From Kitasatospora arboriphila (GTDB taxonomy: Bacteria; Actinomycetota; Actinomycetes; Mycobacteriales; Mycobacteriaceae): a stretch of 64,000 nt of DNA. The notes under the pieces were generated by a model, which saw only the letters and a program-made list of their open reading frames with translations, was not told the origin of the DNA and searched no databases. Shown one piece after another: positions 44,404 through 53,238 of this stretch. The stretch covers positions 1 through 64,000 of the forward strand of contig NZ_JNYV01000013.1 in the NCBI RefSeq assembly GCF_000717275.1. The letters run 5' to 3'. The first letter of the stretch is position 1. Each line of letters begins with the position of its first letter. Position numbers and translations under genes: made by a program.

Positions 44404-45540
44404 TCAGAGGTCGAGACGAAGGTGGTCACCCTCGGCCCGTGACACGCAGGTGAGCATCACACCGGCGTCGCGTTCCGGTTCGGTGAGGATGTTGTCGCGG
44501 TGATCGACCTGCCCTTCGAGCACTCGGACCTTGCAGGTGCCGCAGAAGCCCTGCTGGCAGGAGTACGGCACCGACGGCAGAACCCGGCGCACCGCCGCCA
44601 GCGTCGACTCGGTGGCACCGACCGCCACGTCGCCGCCAGTGCTGTCCAGCGTTACCCGGAACGGGCGCCCGTCGAGAACCGGTGGGGGAGAGAACCTCTC
44701 GAAGTGCAGTTCGATGTCGGCTCTGCCCGCCAGCGCGGCACGGATGGAGTTCAGCATGGGGACGGGGCCGCAGCAGTACACCGACGTTCCCGAGACTCCT
44801 GGTGAGTCCGCGTCGTCCCCACCGAGAAGATCATGCGCGGTGGGGATGCCGTCGGTGTCGTCGGTGCGCAGCGTGATCCGGTCACCGTAGCGGGCCAGTT
44901 CGTCGACGAAGGGCAGGGAGTCGACGCTGCGGCCGGTGTACACCATCGACCAGTCCAGGCCCAGCCGCTCGGCGGCCTGCAACATCGGAAGGATCGGGGT
45001 GATGCCGATACCGCCGGCGATGAATCGCAGTCGGCGTGCCGGCGACCCATGACCGGGCAGTGCAAGGGGAAAGGCGTTGCGTGGGCCCTTGATCCGCAGC
45101 AGGTCACCGACCCGGAGTTGGTCATGAACCTCCACCGATCCGCCACCACCGTCCGGTATGCGCCGCACGGCGATCCGGTAGTGGTCACGATCGGCGGGGT
45201 CACCGCACAGCGAGTACTCCCGCATGCGGCCGGACGGCAGCAGCAGGTCGAGGTGAGCGCCGGCGTACCACGGGGTGAGTTCGCCGCCGTCGGGGTCGGC
45301 GAGGGTCAGGGCCACCACGTTCTCGTCCTCGGCCACCACCTCGCGGCCGATGATCCGCACCGTGGTGACGCGGTGGACCTCTTTCGGCACAGGCATTTTG
45401 GTGAGAGTGCTCCACAGCGGGAACCACACCTTGCCGAGCAGGGTCGCGATCCGCATGGCGGGGTCGTGCTGATACCGGTTGTACAGATGCGGCGGCGGCG
45501 CCGTCATCGACGTCGTGTGCGGGTGGTGGCGCTGATTCAT
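44404..45540 (-). CDS. PDR/VanB-type oxidoreductase (FMN/FAD reductase with C-terminal 2Fe-2S)
   Basis: A 378-aa electron-transfer protein. A flavin-binding barrel (GAHLDLLLPSGRMREYSLCGDP) comes first, then the NAD domain (FIAGGIGITPILPML, YCCGPVPML), then a plant-type ferredoxin with cysteines in CQQGFCGTC and LTCVSRA. It passes electrons from NAD(P)H to an oxygenase. ATG at 45540 overlaps the stop of the PF10118 gene by 4 bp, which makes that protein its probable partner. The N-terminal 30 residues are His/Pro-rich; the ATG at 45507 is an alternative start. Confidence 0.9.
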   Translation of the reverse strand: MNQRHHPHTTSMTAPPPHLYNRYQHDPAMRIATLLGKVWFPLWSTLTKMPVPKEVHRVTTVRIIGREVVAEDENVVALTLADPDGGELTPWYAGAHLDLLLPSGRMREYSLCGDPADRDHYRIAVRRIPDGGGGSVEVHDQLRVGDLLRIKGPRNAFPLALPGHGSPARRLRFIAGGIGITPILPMLQAAERLGLDWSMVYTGRSVDSLPFVDELARYGDRITLRTDDTDGIPTAHDLLGGDDADSPGVSGTSVYCCGPVPMLNSIRAALAGRADIELHFERFSPPPVLDGRPFRVTLDSTGGDVAVGATESTLAAVRRVLPSVPYSCQQGFCGTCKVRVLEGQVDHRDNILTEPERDAGVMLTCVSRAEGDHLRLDL

Positions 45541-46415
45541 GGGTGTGCGGTTCGGGCCGCAGGTGACGTCGCAAGGTAGGCGACGGCCTGGGCCGTCGAC
45601 CCCACCTCCATCGGGGAGAAGTCGCGCCGGAAGTAACTGAAGGTCGCGAAAACGATGGATCGGAGGGTGGGCAGCAGTCCGTTGCGGGCGCCCGAGAACC
45701 ATCCCAACCACAACCGGGGGTAGCTCACCTTGCCTGCCGGGTCGCCGTGGGCGATGAAGCGGATGCCGCGGTGGATGACAAAGAGCAACGCAGGCAGAGC
45801 GACCAGCATGGCCCGGCCACGTTTGAGGTAGCTGTCGCCGAAGTAGGTGGCCACATCGTGTGCCACACAACGATGTTCGACCTCTTCGGCGCCGTGCCAC
45901 CGGAAGAGATCGGCCATCATGGGGTCGGCGCCGTGCTCGTCCCATTTGTTGTTGAGGGCGAAGTCACCGAGTACGGCGGTGTAGTGCTCGATGGCGGCGA
46001 TCAGCCAGAGGCGCTCGACGAGGTGCTTGTAACGTGCCTTCGAAGAACCAGTCTCGGCGGGTCCGAGGATCTTGCGGAAAATCCATTCCATCTGGCGCTG
46101 GAACGGGCGGGGGTCGAGCCCGTTCGCGTCGAGGAACTCATACAGCACGCGGTCGTGGGCTTCGGCGTGCATCGCCTCCTGTCCGATGAAGCCGCGCATC
46201 GCAGCCGCGAGCACCTCGTCCTTCACCAGGGGCAGCGCCTCGTTGTACGTCTGCACGAACCAGCGTTCGCCCTCTGGCAGCAGCAGATTGAGCATGCTGA
46301 TCACATTGGACGACACCGGATGGTTCGGAATCCAGTGCAGCGGGGTGTTCTTCCACTCGAACTCGACGTTGCGGGCATGCAGTTCGACTGGCCCCGGATC
46401 AAAAGCGTGGGTCAT
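45537..46415 (-). CDS. PF10118 ferritin-like protein (annotated family: metal-dependent hydrolase)
   Basis: A 292-aa protein of the PF10118 family. Carboxylate and histidine residues have diiron spacing: GQEAMHAEAH near residue 80, AAIEHYTAV near 142, and HGAEEVEHRCVAHD near 175. A hydrophobic hairpin (AMLVALPALLFVI) suggests membrane association. The family name is hydrolase, but the fold and the translational coupling to a PDR-type reductase argue for a diiron oxygenase. 13 bp downstream of ephD. ATG start at 46415. Confidence 0.85.
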   Translation of the reverse strand: MTHAFDPGPVELHARNVEFEWKNTPLHWIPNHPVSSNVISMLNLLLPEGERWFVQTYNEALPLVKDEVLAAAMRGFIGQEAMHAEAHDRVLYEFLDANGLDPRPFQRQMEWIFRKILGPAETGSSKARYKHLVERLWLIAAIEHYTAVLGDFALNNKWDEHGADPMMADLFRWHGAEEVEHRCVAHDVATYFGDSYLKRGRAMLVALPALLFVIHRGIRFIAHGDPAGKVSYPRLWLGWFSGARNGLLPTLRSIVFATFSYFRRDFSPMEVGSTAQAVAYLATSPAARTAHP

Positions 46416-46428
46416 CGCGGTCTCCTGT

Positions 46429-48222
46429 TCAGAACAACTTTGCGCGGGCCATCAGACGCGAGAGCCGGGGAGTGAAGCGGTAGATGCGGTACCAGGCGTG
46501 CGCCTCGGGGGTCACCGGCACCACTGCCTTGTTGTTCTCGATCGCGCCCAGGATCGCGGCCGCCACCTTGTCCGGTGTGTAGCCGCGACGGCGGTACATG
46601 CCACTCATCTTGTCGCGCAACTGTTGTTGCGTGTCTGCGGTGGACCCGGCGAACTCGGTGGCCGCGACGATGTTGGTGTCGACGATGCCGGGACAGATCG
46701 CCGAGACACCGATGTGATGCTCGGCCAGCTCGGCCCGGAGGGATTCGCTGAACATCAGAACCCCGGCCTTGGTGGCCGCGTAGCTGCCGAGGCCCTGCTG
46801 GGGCGTGAAGGCAGCTGCCGAAGCCAGATTCACGATCTGGCCACCGAGACCACGTTCCACCATTGCCCGGCCGAAGACCCGGCTGCCGGTGATGACCCCG
46901 AGCAGATTGATGTCGATCAGCCGCCGGATCTGTTCGTCGGTGGCGTCGAGGGCGTGTCCGGCGAAACCGATGCCGGCATTGTTGATCACGATGTCGGCAA
47001 CTCCGTGGCGCTTGGTCACGTCGTCGGCGAATGCGGCGAACGCGTCCTGATCGGCCACGTCGAGCCGGTAGGCGGTGGCCAGGTCTCCGCTGGAAGTGAT
47101 TGCGGCAGCGGTCGACTCGGCCGCGTCGAGGTTGATGTCCGCGACGATGACCTCGGCCCCGTTGCGGGCGAGCAGAATCGCCGTCTCTTTGCCGATTCCG
47201 CTACCCGCGCCGGTGATGACCGCGAGTTTGCCGGACACAGAGGTGTTCTCGCCCCGCCGGCGCGCACGCTCGATGACGGGAGACACCTCGCCCCCGCGCA
47301 TCGTCTCGATGAAATCACCGGCGATCTCGGCGAGGTATCCGGGGTTCGTGTAGGGCAGCCAGTGGCCGGTCTCGGTGTCGCGACGCCAGTGCTTGTCCGT
47401 GTAGCGAGGGGTATTGGCGAAGATTGCACTGCGCAGAGCGATGTCGCGCGTGTTCACCACCTCGAACACCGGAACCGTGGTGCTGCGTGGGTTCGGATTC
47501 GCCAGTCGCGGACGGATGTTGGCGCGGTAGTACCGCAGTCCCGACACCGCGTCGGCACGGAAAGTCGGTGCGAAGGTGAGGTTCGCCGGGTCTGTGCCCT
47601 CGACGGCTGTCAGGAGCCGTTGCCACGTCGCGGGGTGCATGGCGGCGCCGAACAGCGCTTTGGGTACCACCGGGAGCTGGAACACAGCCGTGTAACTCGA
47701 CGACAGCACCTGAGACAGCGCTTGTCCCAGAGACTTCGGGGTCGGGTGACGCAAACGCTCGCGAGACCATTCGCCGAGGTGGTCGAGGTTCGGTCCCGAC
47801 ACCGAGATGAACGAGGCGATCCGGTCGTCGGCGCCGGGTGTGCACACGGCTTCCCACGTCTGGACCGAACCCCAGTCGTGCGCGAGGACGTGAACCGCCA
47901 CCCCCGGGCTGACCTCGTCGATCACCGCGAAGAGATCGGCTGCCAACTCGGGGAGCCGGTAGGCGGCGTCGCCGTCGGGCTTGGCGCTCTCGCCGTAGCC
48001 GCGGGTGTCGTAGGCAACCACGTGATAGCGCTCGGCAAGGATCGGTGCCACCGACTGCCACAGATGGTGGGTGTCGGGCCATCCGTGCACAAGCACCACG
48101 GTCGGGTTGTCAGATGACCGCTCGCCCAGCTCGAACACGGCCAACTCCACGCCGTCGCGAATCACGGTGCGTGACCGCCAGGCGGGCTCGGTGGCCCTCT
48201 GGTTGCTGTCGATAGCAGTCAT
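46429..48222 (-). CDS. ephD: EphD-like fusion: epoxide-hydrolase-fold domain plus SDR oxidoreductase
   Basis: A 597-aa two-domain protein. Residues 1-300 have the alpha/beta epoxide hydrolase fold with VLVHGWPDTHHLW (oxyanion HGxP) and AHDWGS (Asp nucleophile). Residues 315-597 are a short-chain dehydrogenase: VITGAGSGIGKE, NNAGIGFAG, and SYAATKAG with the catalytic Tyr and Lys. Same layout and length as EphD (Rv2214c), linked to mycolic acid metabolism in mycobacteria. First gene of the four-gene operon. ATG at 48222; a TTG one codon earlier is possible, both behind GGGGGAG. A TTGATT/TAACGT promoter with 16-bp spacing lies upstream. Confidence 0.9.
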   Translation of the reverse strand: MTAIDSNQRATEPAWRSRTVIRDGVELAVFELGERSSDNPTVVLVHGWPDTHHLWQSVAPILAERYHVVAYDTRGYGESAKPDGDAAYRLPELAADLFAVIDEVSPGVAVHVLAHDWGSVQTWEAVCTPGADDRIASFISVSGPNLDHLGEWSRERLRHPTPKSLGQALSQVLSSSYTAVFQLPVVPKALFGAAMHPATWQRLLTAVEGTDPANLTFAPTFRADAVSGLRYYRANIRPRLANPNPRSTTVPVFEVVNTRDIALRSAIFANTPRYTDKHWRRDTETGHWLPYTNPGYLAEIAGDFIETMRGGEVSPVIERARRRGENTSVSGKLAVITGAGSGIGKETAILLARNGAEVIVADINLDAAESTAAAITSSGDLATAYRLDVADQDAFAAFADDVTKRHGVADIVINNAGIGFAGHALDATDEQIRRLIDINLLGVITGSRVFGRAMVERGLGGQIVNLASAAAFTPQQGLGSYAATKAGVLMFSESLRAELAEHHIGVSAICPGIVDTNIVAATEFAGSTADTQQQLRDKMSGMYRRRGYTPDKVAAAILGAIENNKAVVPVTPEAHAWYRIYRFTPRLSRLMARAKLF

Positions 48223-48308
48223 CAACTCCCCCTTGAGTGATTGAGTGAGTTAGACGTTACCAGTCGTCACACTTAAATCAAGAGGTGCTGAGCTGCGGTT
48301 ATGTGGTT

Positions 48309-49562
48309 CTACTGCTTGTAACTCGCCAAGAAGTTGCCCATTCGCTGCACTGCGTCACCCAGATCGCGCGACCACGGGAGCGTGACGATGCGGAAATGGT
48401 CGGGGTTGGGCCAGTTGAATCCGGTGCCGTGCACAACAAGGATCTTCTCGCGGACCAGGAGGTCGAGGACAAACTTCTCGTCGTCGTGGATCTCATGGAC
48501 TTCGGGGTCCAGGCGCGGGAATGCGTAGAGGGCACCCATCGGCTTCACACAGCTCACGCCGGGGATCTCGTTGAGCTTCTCCCAGGTGATGTCGCGTTGT
48601 TCCAGGAGCCTCCCGCCGGGCAGGACAAGATCCTCGATGCTCTGGTACCCGCCAAGCGCGACCTGGATGGCGTGCTGACCCGGAACGTTTGAACACAGGC
48701 GGGTCGACGCCAGCATCTTCATGCCGTCGATGAAACCCTTCGCGTGGTCTTTCGGCCCGGTGATGGCCACCCACCCGGCCCGGTAACCGCACACCCGGTA
48801 CGCCTTGGACAGGCCGTTGAACGTGAGGCACAGCAGGTCCGGCGCCAGCGACGCGAGATTGATGTGCTCGGCATCGTCGTACAGGATCTTGTCGTAGATC
48901 TCGTCGGCCAGGAGCAACAGCGAGTGCTTGCGGGCCAGTTCGACCAGCTGCGTGAGAACTTCACGTTTGTAGACCGCGCCGGTCGGATTGTTCGGGTTGA
49001 TCACCAGCAGTGCCTTGGTGCGCGGGGTGATCTTCGACTCGATGTCCGCGATGTCGGGGTTCCAGTCGTTTTCCTCGTCGCAGAGGTAGTGGATCGCCTT
49101 ACCCCCGGACAACGCCGTCATCGCGGTCCACAGCGGGTAGTCGGGGGAGGGGATCAGCACCTCGTCGCCGTCGTCGAGCAACGCCTGCATGGTCATGGTG
49201 ATCAACTCGGAGACCCCGTTGCCCAAGATCACGTCGTCGACGTCGAAGTACGGGAAGTCCGGGATCAGTTCATACCGGGTGACCACCGCGCGGCGAGCCG
49301 GCAGCACCCCCAGGGATTCGCTGTACCCCTGGGAGTACGGCAACGCGTGGATCATGTCGCGCATGATCACGTCCGGTGCCTCGAAACCGAACTGGGCAGG
49401 ATTGCCGATGTTCAGCTTCAGGATCCGATGCCCCTCCGCCTCCAGGCGAGCGGCGTGGGCCGTCACCGGTCCGCGGATCTCGTAGGCGACATTACGGAGC
49501 TTCGCCGATTGCTCGAGTGGTTTGAGGTCGCGGTACACCGTCGACACGTGTGGTCTGCTCAC
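48309..49562 (-). CDS. aspC: PLP-dependent aminotransferase (alanine/aspartate type, Rv0337c-like)
   Basis: A 417-aa class I aminotransferase. Substrate and PLP motifs: LNIGNPAQFGFEAP, YSQGYSESLGVLPAR, INPNNPTGAVY, LLADEIYDKI, and the PLP lysine in FNGLSKAYRVCGYRAGW. It resembles AlaA-type glutamate-pyruvate transaminases as well as the gene named aspC in M. tuberculosis. It lies 39 bp downstream of etfD on the same strand, the order seen for Rv0338c-Rv0337c, so read-through from etfD is likely. Confidence 0.92.
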   Translation of the reverse strand: MSRPHVSTVYRDLKPLEQSAKLRNVAYEIRGPVTAHAARLEAEGHRILKLNIGNPAQFGFEAPDVIMRDMIHALPYSQGYSESLGVLPARRAVVTRYELIPDFPYFDVDDVILGNGVSELITMTMQALLDDGDEVLIPSPDYPLWTAMTALSGGKAIHYLCDEENDWNPDIADIESKITPRTKALLVINPNNPTGAVYKREVLTQLVELARKHSLLLLADEIYDKILYDDAEHINLASLAPDLLCLTFNGLSKAYRVCGYRAGWVAITGPKDHAKGFIDGMKMLASTRLCSNVPGQHAIQVALGGYQSIEDLVLPGGRLLEQRDITWEKLNEIPGVSCVKPMGALYAFPRLDPEVHEIHDDEKFVLDLLVREKILVVHGTGFNWPNPDHFRIVTLPWSRDLGDAVQRMGNFLASYKQ

Positions 49563-49601
49563 CTGCTTATGGTGCCAGCCTTTCGCAAATCGTTTTCGGG
49601 T

Positions 49602-52600
49602 TCAGCGTTTACCAGGACGCTTCTTGCCTGCTGCGATGCCGAATCCCTTGGCCTTGGAGGGGCCTGATTCGGCCAGCGTCCGGCTGTCGGCCGGTGCGTC
49701 ACCGTTGGTGGCAGCTGCGCCGTTGGTGCTCTCAGCGGTCGTCTCGTTATCTGCCTCTGGCTCAGCCGCAACCTCGGTCTGGGCCTCTGGCTCTGGCTGT
49801 TCCGCGGGTTCGGGCTCGGGCGCTGGGGCCGCGGCGGGCTTGGCGGCTCCCGGCTTCTTCGCTCCGGGACGTTTGGCCTTGCCGCCGATCGCCAGGCCCT
49901 TGACGGGAACCGCGGCTGACTGCTCGGTCGCGCCACCCTCCGCAGTACCCTCCGCGGCCGGTTCACTGACCTCTGGCTCGTCCACCTTCGACGGCTCGTC
50001 GGCCACCGGTGCGGGTGCGACATCCTCGTCGGGCTTGCGTGCGCCCGGCTTCGGGGCCCCGGGACGCTTGGCTCCGGGACGCGTCGCTCCGCCGCCGATG
50101 GCCAGGCCCTTGACCTGAGCGGCCGGCGGCTTCTCGCCGGCCTGGCCGGTGGTGGCCGGCTCTTCGGTGACCGATGTTGCTTCGGTCTCGGTTTCAGGCT
50201 CGGGCGCGGGCTTGGCCGCACCGGGCTTCTTGGCTGCGCCACCGGGCTTGGGAGCTCCCGGCCTTTTCGCACCGCCACCGATCGACAGCCCCTTGACGGG
50301 TGCGGCCTTGGTCTCGGTGGTCTCTGCGGTCTCAGTGGACGCGGTGGCCTCTGTTTCAGGCGCCTCGGCTGCAGGCTTCGCCGAACCCGGCTTCTTGGCT
50401 GCGCCACCGGGTTTCGGTGCTCCCGGCCTTTTCGCACCGCCACCGATCGACAGGCCCTTGGCGCCTTCGGCTGCGGGCGCGGTCGCCTTCTCGTCGGACG
50501 TCGGCTTGGCTGCGCTGCCGGGCTTGGGTGCGCCGCCGCCTGGCTTCTTGGCTGCGCCACCTGGCTTGGGTGCACCGCCGCCCGGCTTCTTGGCGCCGCC
50601 GCCGATGCCCAGTCCGCCGCCGACTTTCGGCTTTTCCTTGGTGTCGGTGGCTGTGGCCGCTGCCGCCTTGGCGGGCTCGGCTGCCGGTTCCTTCTTCTCG
50701 ACCGGCTTGGCCTCTGGTTCGGCGACCGGCGCCGACAATCCCAGCGACGCTGCGCCGAGGAAACGGCCGCCGCGCTTGATCTCCGGGGCACCGCGCCTGA
50801 CGGACTCGAGGATCAGCTGCGCGACGTCGAGCACCTCGACCTTGTTCTCGAGCTCGGTGCCCGAGGTCTTCGCGGTCACGCCGTCGGTCAGCATCACGCG
50901 GCAGAACGGGCAGCCGGTGGCCACCTTCTCCGGTGAGGTGCCGAGGGCTTCGTCGACCCGGTCGAGGTTGATGCGCTTGCCGATGGTCTCTTCCATCCAC
51001 ATCCGGGCACCGCCGGCGCCACAGCACATCGACCGCTCGCCGTGACGCGGCATCTCGGTCAGGTTTGCTCCGGAAGCGTCCATCAGCTCACGCGGGGCGT
51101 CGTAGACCTTGTTGTGGCGGCCCAGGAAACAGGGGTCGTGGTAGGTGATGTCCTTGTTGACCGGGGCCACGGGGATGAGCCGCTTGTCGCGGACCAGCCG
51201 GTTGAGCAGCTGGGTGTGGTGGACCACCTCGTACTTGCCGCCGACCTGCGGGTACTCGTTACCCAGGGTGTTGAAGCAGTGCGGGCAGGTCACGACGATC
51301 TTCTTGGCCTGAGCGGGAGCGGTACCGAACATCTCGTCGAGGGTCTCGATGTTCTGCTGCGCCAGCATCTGGAACAGGAACTCGTTGCCTGCTCGGCGGG
51401 CGGAGTCACCGTTGCAGGTTTCCCCTTCGCCCAGGACGAGGAAGTCCACGGCAGCGATGTCGAGCAGTTCGGCAACAGCCTTGGTGGTCTTCTTCGCGCG
51501 GTCCTCGTAGGCGCCGGCGCAACCGACCCAGAACAGGTACTCAAAGCCTTCGAAGCTCTCGACATCCTGGCCGTACACCGGGATCTCGATGTCCATCTCA
51601 TCGATCCACTTGGTGCGGTCCTTGGAGTTCTGGCCCCACGGGTTGCCCTTGTTCTCCAGGTTCTTGAACAGGCCCGCGAGCTCGGACGGGAAGTCCGACT
51701 CGATGAGCACCTGGTAGCGGCGCATGTCGATGATGTGGTCCACGTGCTCGATGTCGACGGGGCACTGTTCGACGCAGGCACCGCAGTTGGTGCAGCTCCA
51801 CAGGGTCTCGGTGTCGATGACCGCGCCCGTGGTGCCTTCGCTCTCGCCGACCAGCTTGCGCTCGGCCTCGTTGCGGGCGGCCTCGGGAATCGCATCGAGC
51901 TTGTCCTGCAGCACGTTTCCGTCGGCGTCGACCAGACCGATCTCGTCGCCGCTGATGTCTTTCTTGCCGCCGGCGAGGAGGTAGGGCGCCTTGGCGTAAC
52001 CGTGGTCGCGCAGTGAGGTGATGAGGAGCTTGGGGGAGAGCGGCTTGCCCGTGTTCCATGCCGGGCACTGGCTCTGGCAGCGACCACACTCGGTACAGGT
52101 GGTGAAGTCGAGCCAGCCCTTCCAGGTGAAGTCCTCGATCTTGCCCGCGCCGAACGCGTCGACGTCGGGGTCGGCGGTCTCCATGTCGAGGACCTTGCCG
52201 CCCGATGTCATCGGCCTGGCCGCGCCGAGGGCAACCCCGCCGTCGTCCTCACGCTTGAAGTAGATGTTGAAGAACGCCGAGAAGCGGTGCCATGCCACGC
52301 CCCACGTGATGTTGCGGCCGATGACGGCGAGCCACACCATGCCGGACATCAGCTTGATCAAGGCGAAGACCGAGACCATGGTCGGGCTGGCCGGGAGCAG
52401 CTTGGCGACCTGCATGGTGAAGAAGTCCGAGCCGGCATGTGCGTGGCCGTAGGTGGCGATCTTGCCGGCCTTCACCATGATCATGCCCAGGCCCTCGAGC
52501 AGCACGACCACCTCGACGAAGTACGCGGCGCCGAAGCGCGAACCGGCGAACCGGGAGAGCCGCTCGGGAACGCGCGGGTGATTGAGCTGACGGATGATGA

Positions 52601-52988
52601 TCAGGGTGACGATGCCGATCACGGTGCCGAGGCCCAGGAGTTCATCCAGCAGGTGCCAGGCGAAGGTGTCGCCGAAGTACGGCCAGTGGAACTTGGCGTC
52701 GAATGTCTGGCCATATGCCTCGAACCACAGCAGTGAACCGAGCAGGAACCCGATCATCACCAGCCAGTGGGCCCAGCCGACGGTTCGGAACTTCGCCATC
52801 CGCGTGTGGGCGATGAATTCGATCATCATCTGCTTGAAGCGAGGGAGCACCGGCGTGAACCGGGTGTTGTCCTTCTGCCCCTTGGCGATGGTGCGGAGCA
52901 TGGTCCACACTCCGCGGAAAAACAGTGCCCAGCACACCAGGCTTGCCAGAGCAGCAATGGTGCCGATGGTGATCGTCGCGGTATTCAC
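49602..52988 (-). CDS. etfD: Membrane ETF oxidoreductase EtfD ((Fe-S)-binding, CCG-domain protein) with long repeat tail
   Basis: A 1128-aa protein. Residues 1-250 have about six helices like nitrate reductase gamma; two ferredoxin clusters follow at about 295 (CTECGRCQSQCPAW) and 400 (CTNCGACVEQCPVD); CCG-type cysteines lie at about 566 (CPHCFNTLG), 616 (DPCFLGRHN) and 655 (CCGAGG). It is the counterpart of M. tuberculosis Rv0338c (882 aa), which takes electrons from ETF into the respiratory chain and is needed for fatty-acid oxidation. Residues 746-1128 are an extra Lys/Pro/Gly/Ala repeat tail. GTG at 52988 chosen; AGAAAGG lies 11 bases upstream. The leader is about 220 bp and contains a GGCCCC-AGAT-GGGGCC hairpin (53076-53091). 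Confidence 0.93.
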   Translation of the reverse strand: MNTATITIGTIAALASLVCWALFFRGVWTMLRTIAKGQKDNTRFTPVLPRFKQMMIEFIAHTRMAKFRTVGWAHWLVMIGFLLGSLLWFEAYGQTFDAKFHWPYFGDTFAWHLLDELLGLGTVIGIVTLIIIRQLNHPRVPERLSRFAGSRFGAAYFVEVVVLLEGLGMIMVKAGKIATYGHAHAGSDFFTMQVAKLLPASPTMVSVFALIKLMSGMVWLAVIGRNITWGVAWHRFSAFFNIYFKREDDGGVALGAARPMTSGGKVLDMETADPDVDAFGAGKIEDFTWKGWLDFTTCTECGRCQSQCPAWNTGKPLSPKLLITSLRDHGYAKAPYLLAGGKKDISGDEIGLVDADGNVLQDKLDAIPEAARNEAERKLVGESEGTTGAVIDTETLWSCTNCGACVEQCPVDIEHVDHIIDMRRYQVLIESDFPSELAGLFKNLENKGNPWGQNSKDRTKWIDEMDIEIPVYGQDVESFEGFEYLFWVGCAGAYEDRAKKTTKAVAELLDIAAVDFLVLGEGETCNGDSARRAGNEFLFQMLAQQNIETLDEMFGTAPAQAKKIVVTCPHCFNTLGNEYPQVGGKYEVVHHTQLLNRLVRDKRLIPVAPVNKDITYHDPCFLGRHNKVYDAPRELMDASGANLTEMPRHGERSMCCGAGGARMWMEETIGKRINLDRVDEALGTSPEKVATGCPFCRVMLTDGVTAKTSGTELENKVEVLDVAQLILESVRRGAPEIKRGGRFLGAASLGLSAPVAEPEAKPVEKKEPAAEPAKAAAATATDTKEKPKVGGGLGIGGGAKKPGGGAPKPGGAAKKPGGGAPKPGSAAKPTSDEKATAPAAEGAKGLSIGGGAKRPGAPKPGGAAKKPGSAKPAAEAPETEATASTETAETTETKAAPVKGLSIGGGAKRPGAPKPGGAAKKPGAAKPAPEPETETEATSVTEEPATTGQAGEKPPAAQVKGLAIGGGATRPGAKRPGAPKPGARKPDEDVAPAPVADEPSKVDEPEVSEPAAEGTAEGGATEQSAAVPVKGLAIGGKAKRPGAKKPGAAKPAAAPAPEPEPAEQPEPEAQTEVAAEPEADNETTAESTNGAAATNGDAPADSRTLAESGPSKAKGFGIAAGKKRPGKR
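49633..50625 (-). repeat. C-terminal KGLxIGGGAKRPG repeats of EtfD
   Basis: Units of type KGL(S/A)IGGGAKRPGAPKPG start near 50463, 50297, 50112 and 49902, with a divergent first copy (GGLGIGGGAKKPG, near 50622) and a last copy (KGFGIAAGKKRPG, near 49653) that ends the protein. They are separated by acidic Ala/Glu/Thr-rich spacers of 35-55 residues, giving alternating basic and acidic blocks. Confidence 0.85.
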
Positions 52989-53209
52989 GGCGTCACGGCC
53001 TTTCTCTCTCGAACTGCCCGACTGATACACGTCTCTTACGTGTAGCGGTCGAATCGTTCACCCGGTCGGCCTGATGGCCCCAGATGGGGCCTGGCCCTAT
53101 CGCAAGCTGTGTGGCGCTCACAGCGTCGCGTTGAATCACTCCAGCGCACGCAGTGTTCTCCACTAGGTACGTTAAGGCCTGGCTGCGCCAAGGTTTTGCG
53201 CAGGTTGTC

Positions 53210-53228
53210 CTAAGTTACTGATCGGTAA
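53210..53228 (-). promoter_or_regulatory. Operator-like motif shared with fadE, upstream of etfD and ydcF
   Basis: CTAAGTTACTGATCGGTAA matches the fadE upstream site (176-194) at 16 of 19 positions, including an exact CTAAGTTACT and the GTAA end, in the same orientation relative to the minus-strand gene. The dyad is TTACTGATCGGTAA. It is 222 bp from the etfD start and 10 bp from the divergent ydcF start, so it could control either or both. Confidence 0.6.
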
Positions 53229-53238
53229 GGTATTTGTG

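Noticed and set aside
46072..48117. 681-codon open frame on the plus strand opposite ephD
   Set aside because: Mirror of the EphD coding frame in GC-rich DNA; EphD has clear motifs, this frame has none.
49559..50791. 410-codon Arg/Pro-rich frame inside etfD
   Set aside because: It is a different frame of the etfD repeat tail; the KGLxIGGGAKRPG frame is continuous with the oxidoreductase domains.
53076..53091. GGCCCC-AGAT-GGGGCC hairpin in the etfD leader
   Set aside because: A 6-bp GC stem is common by chance at this base composition; no paired alternative stem or peptide leader was found to support attenuation.
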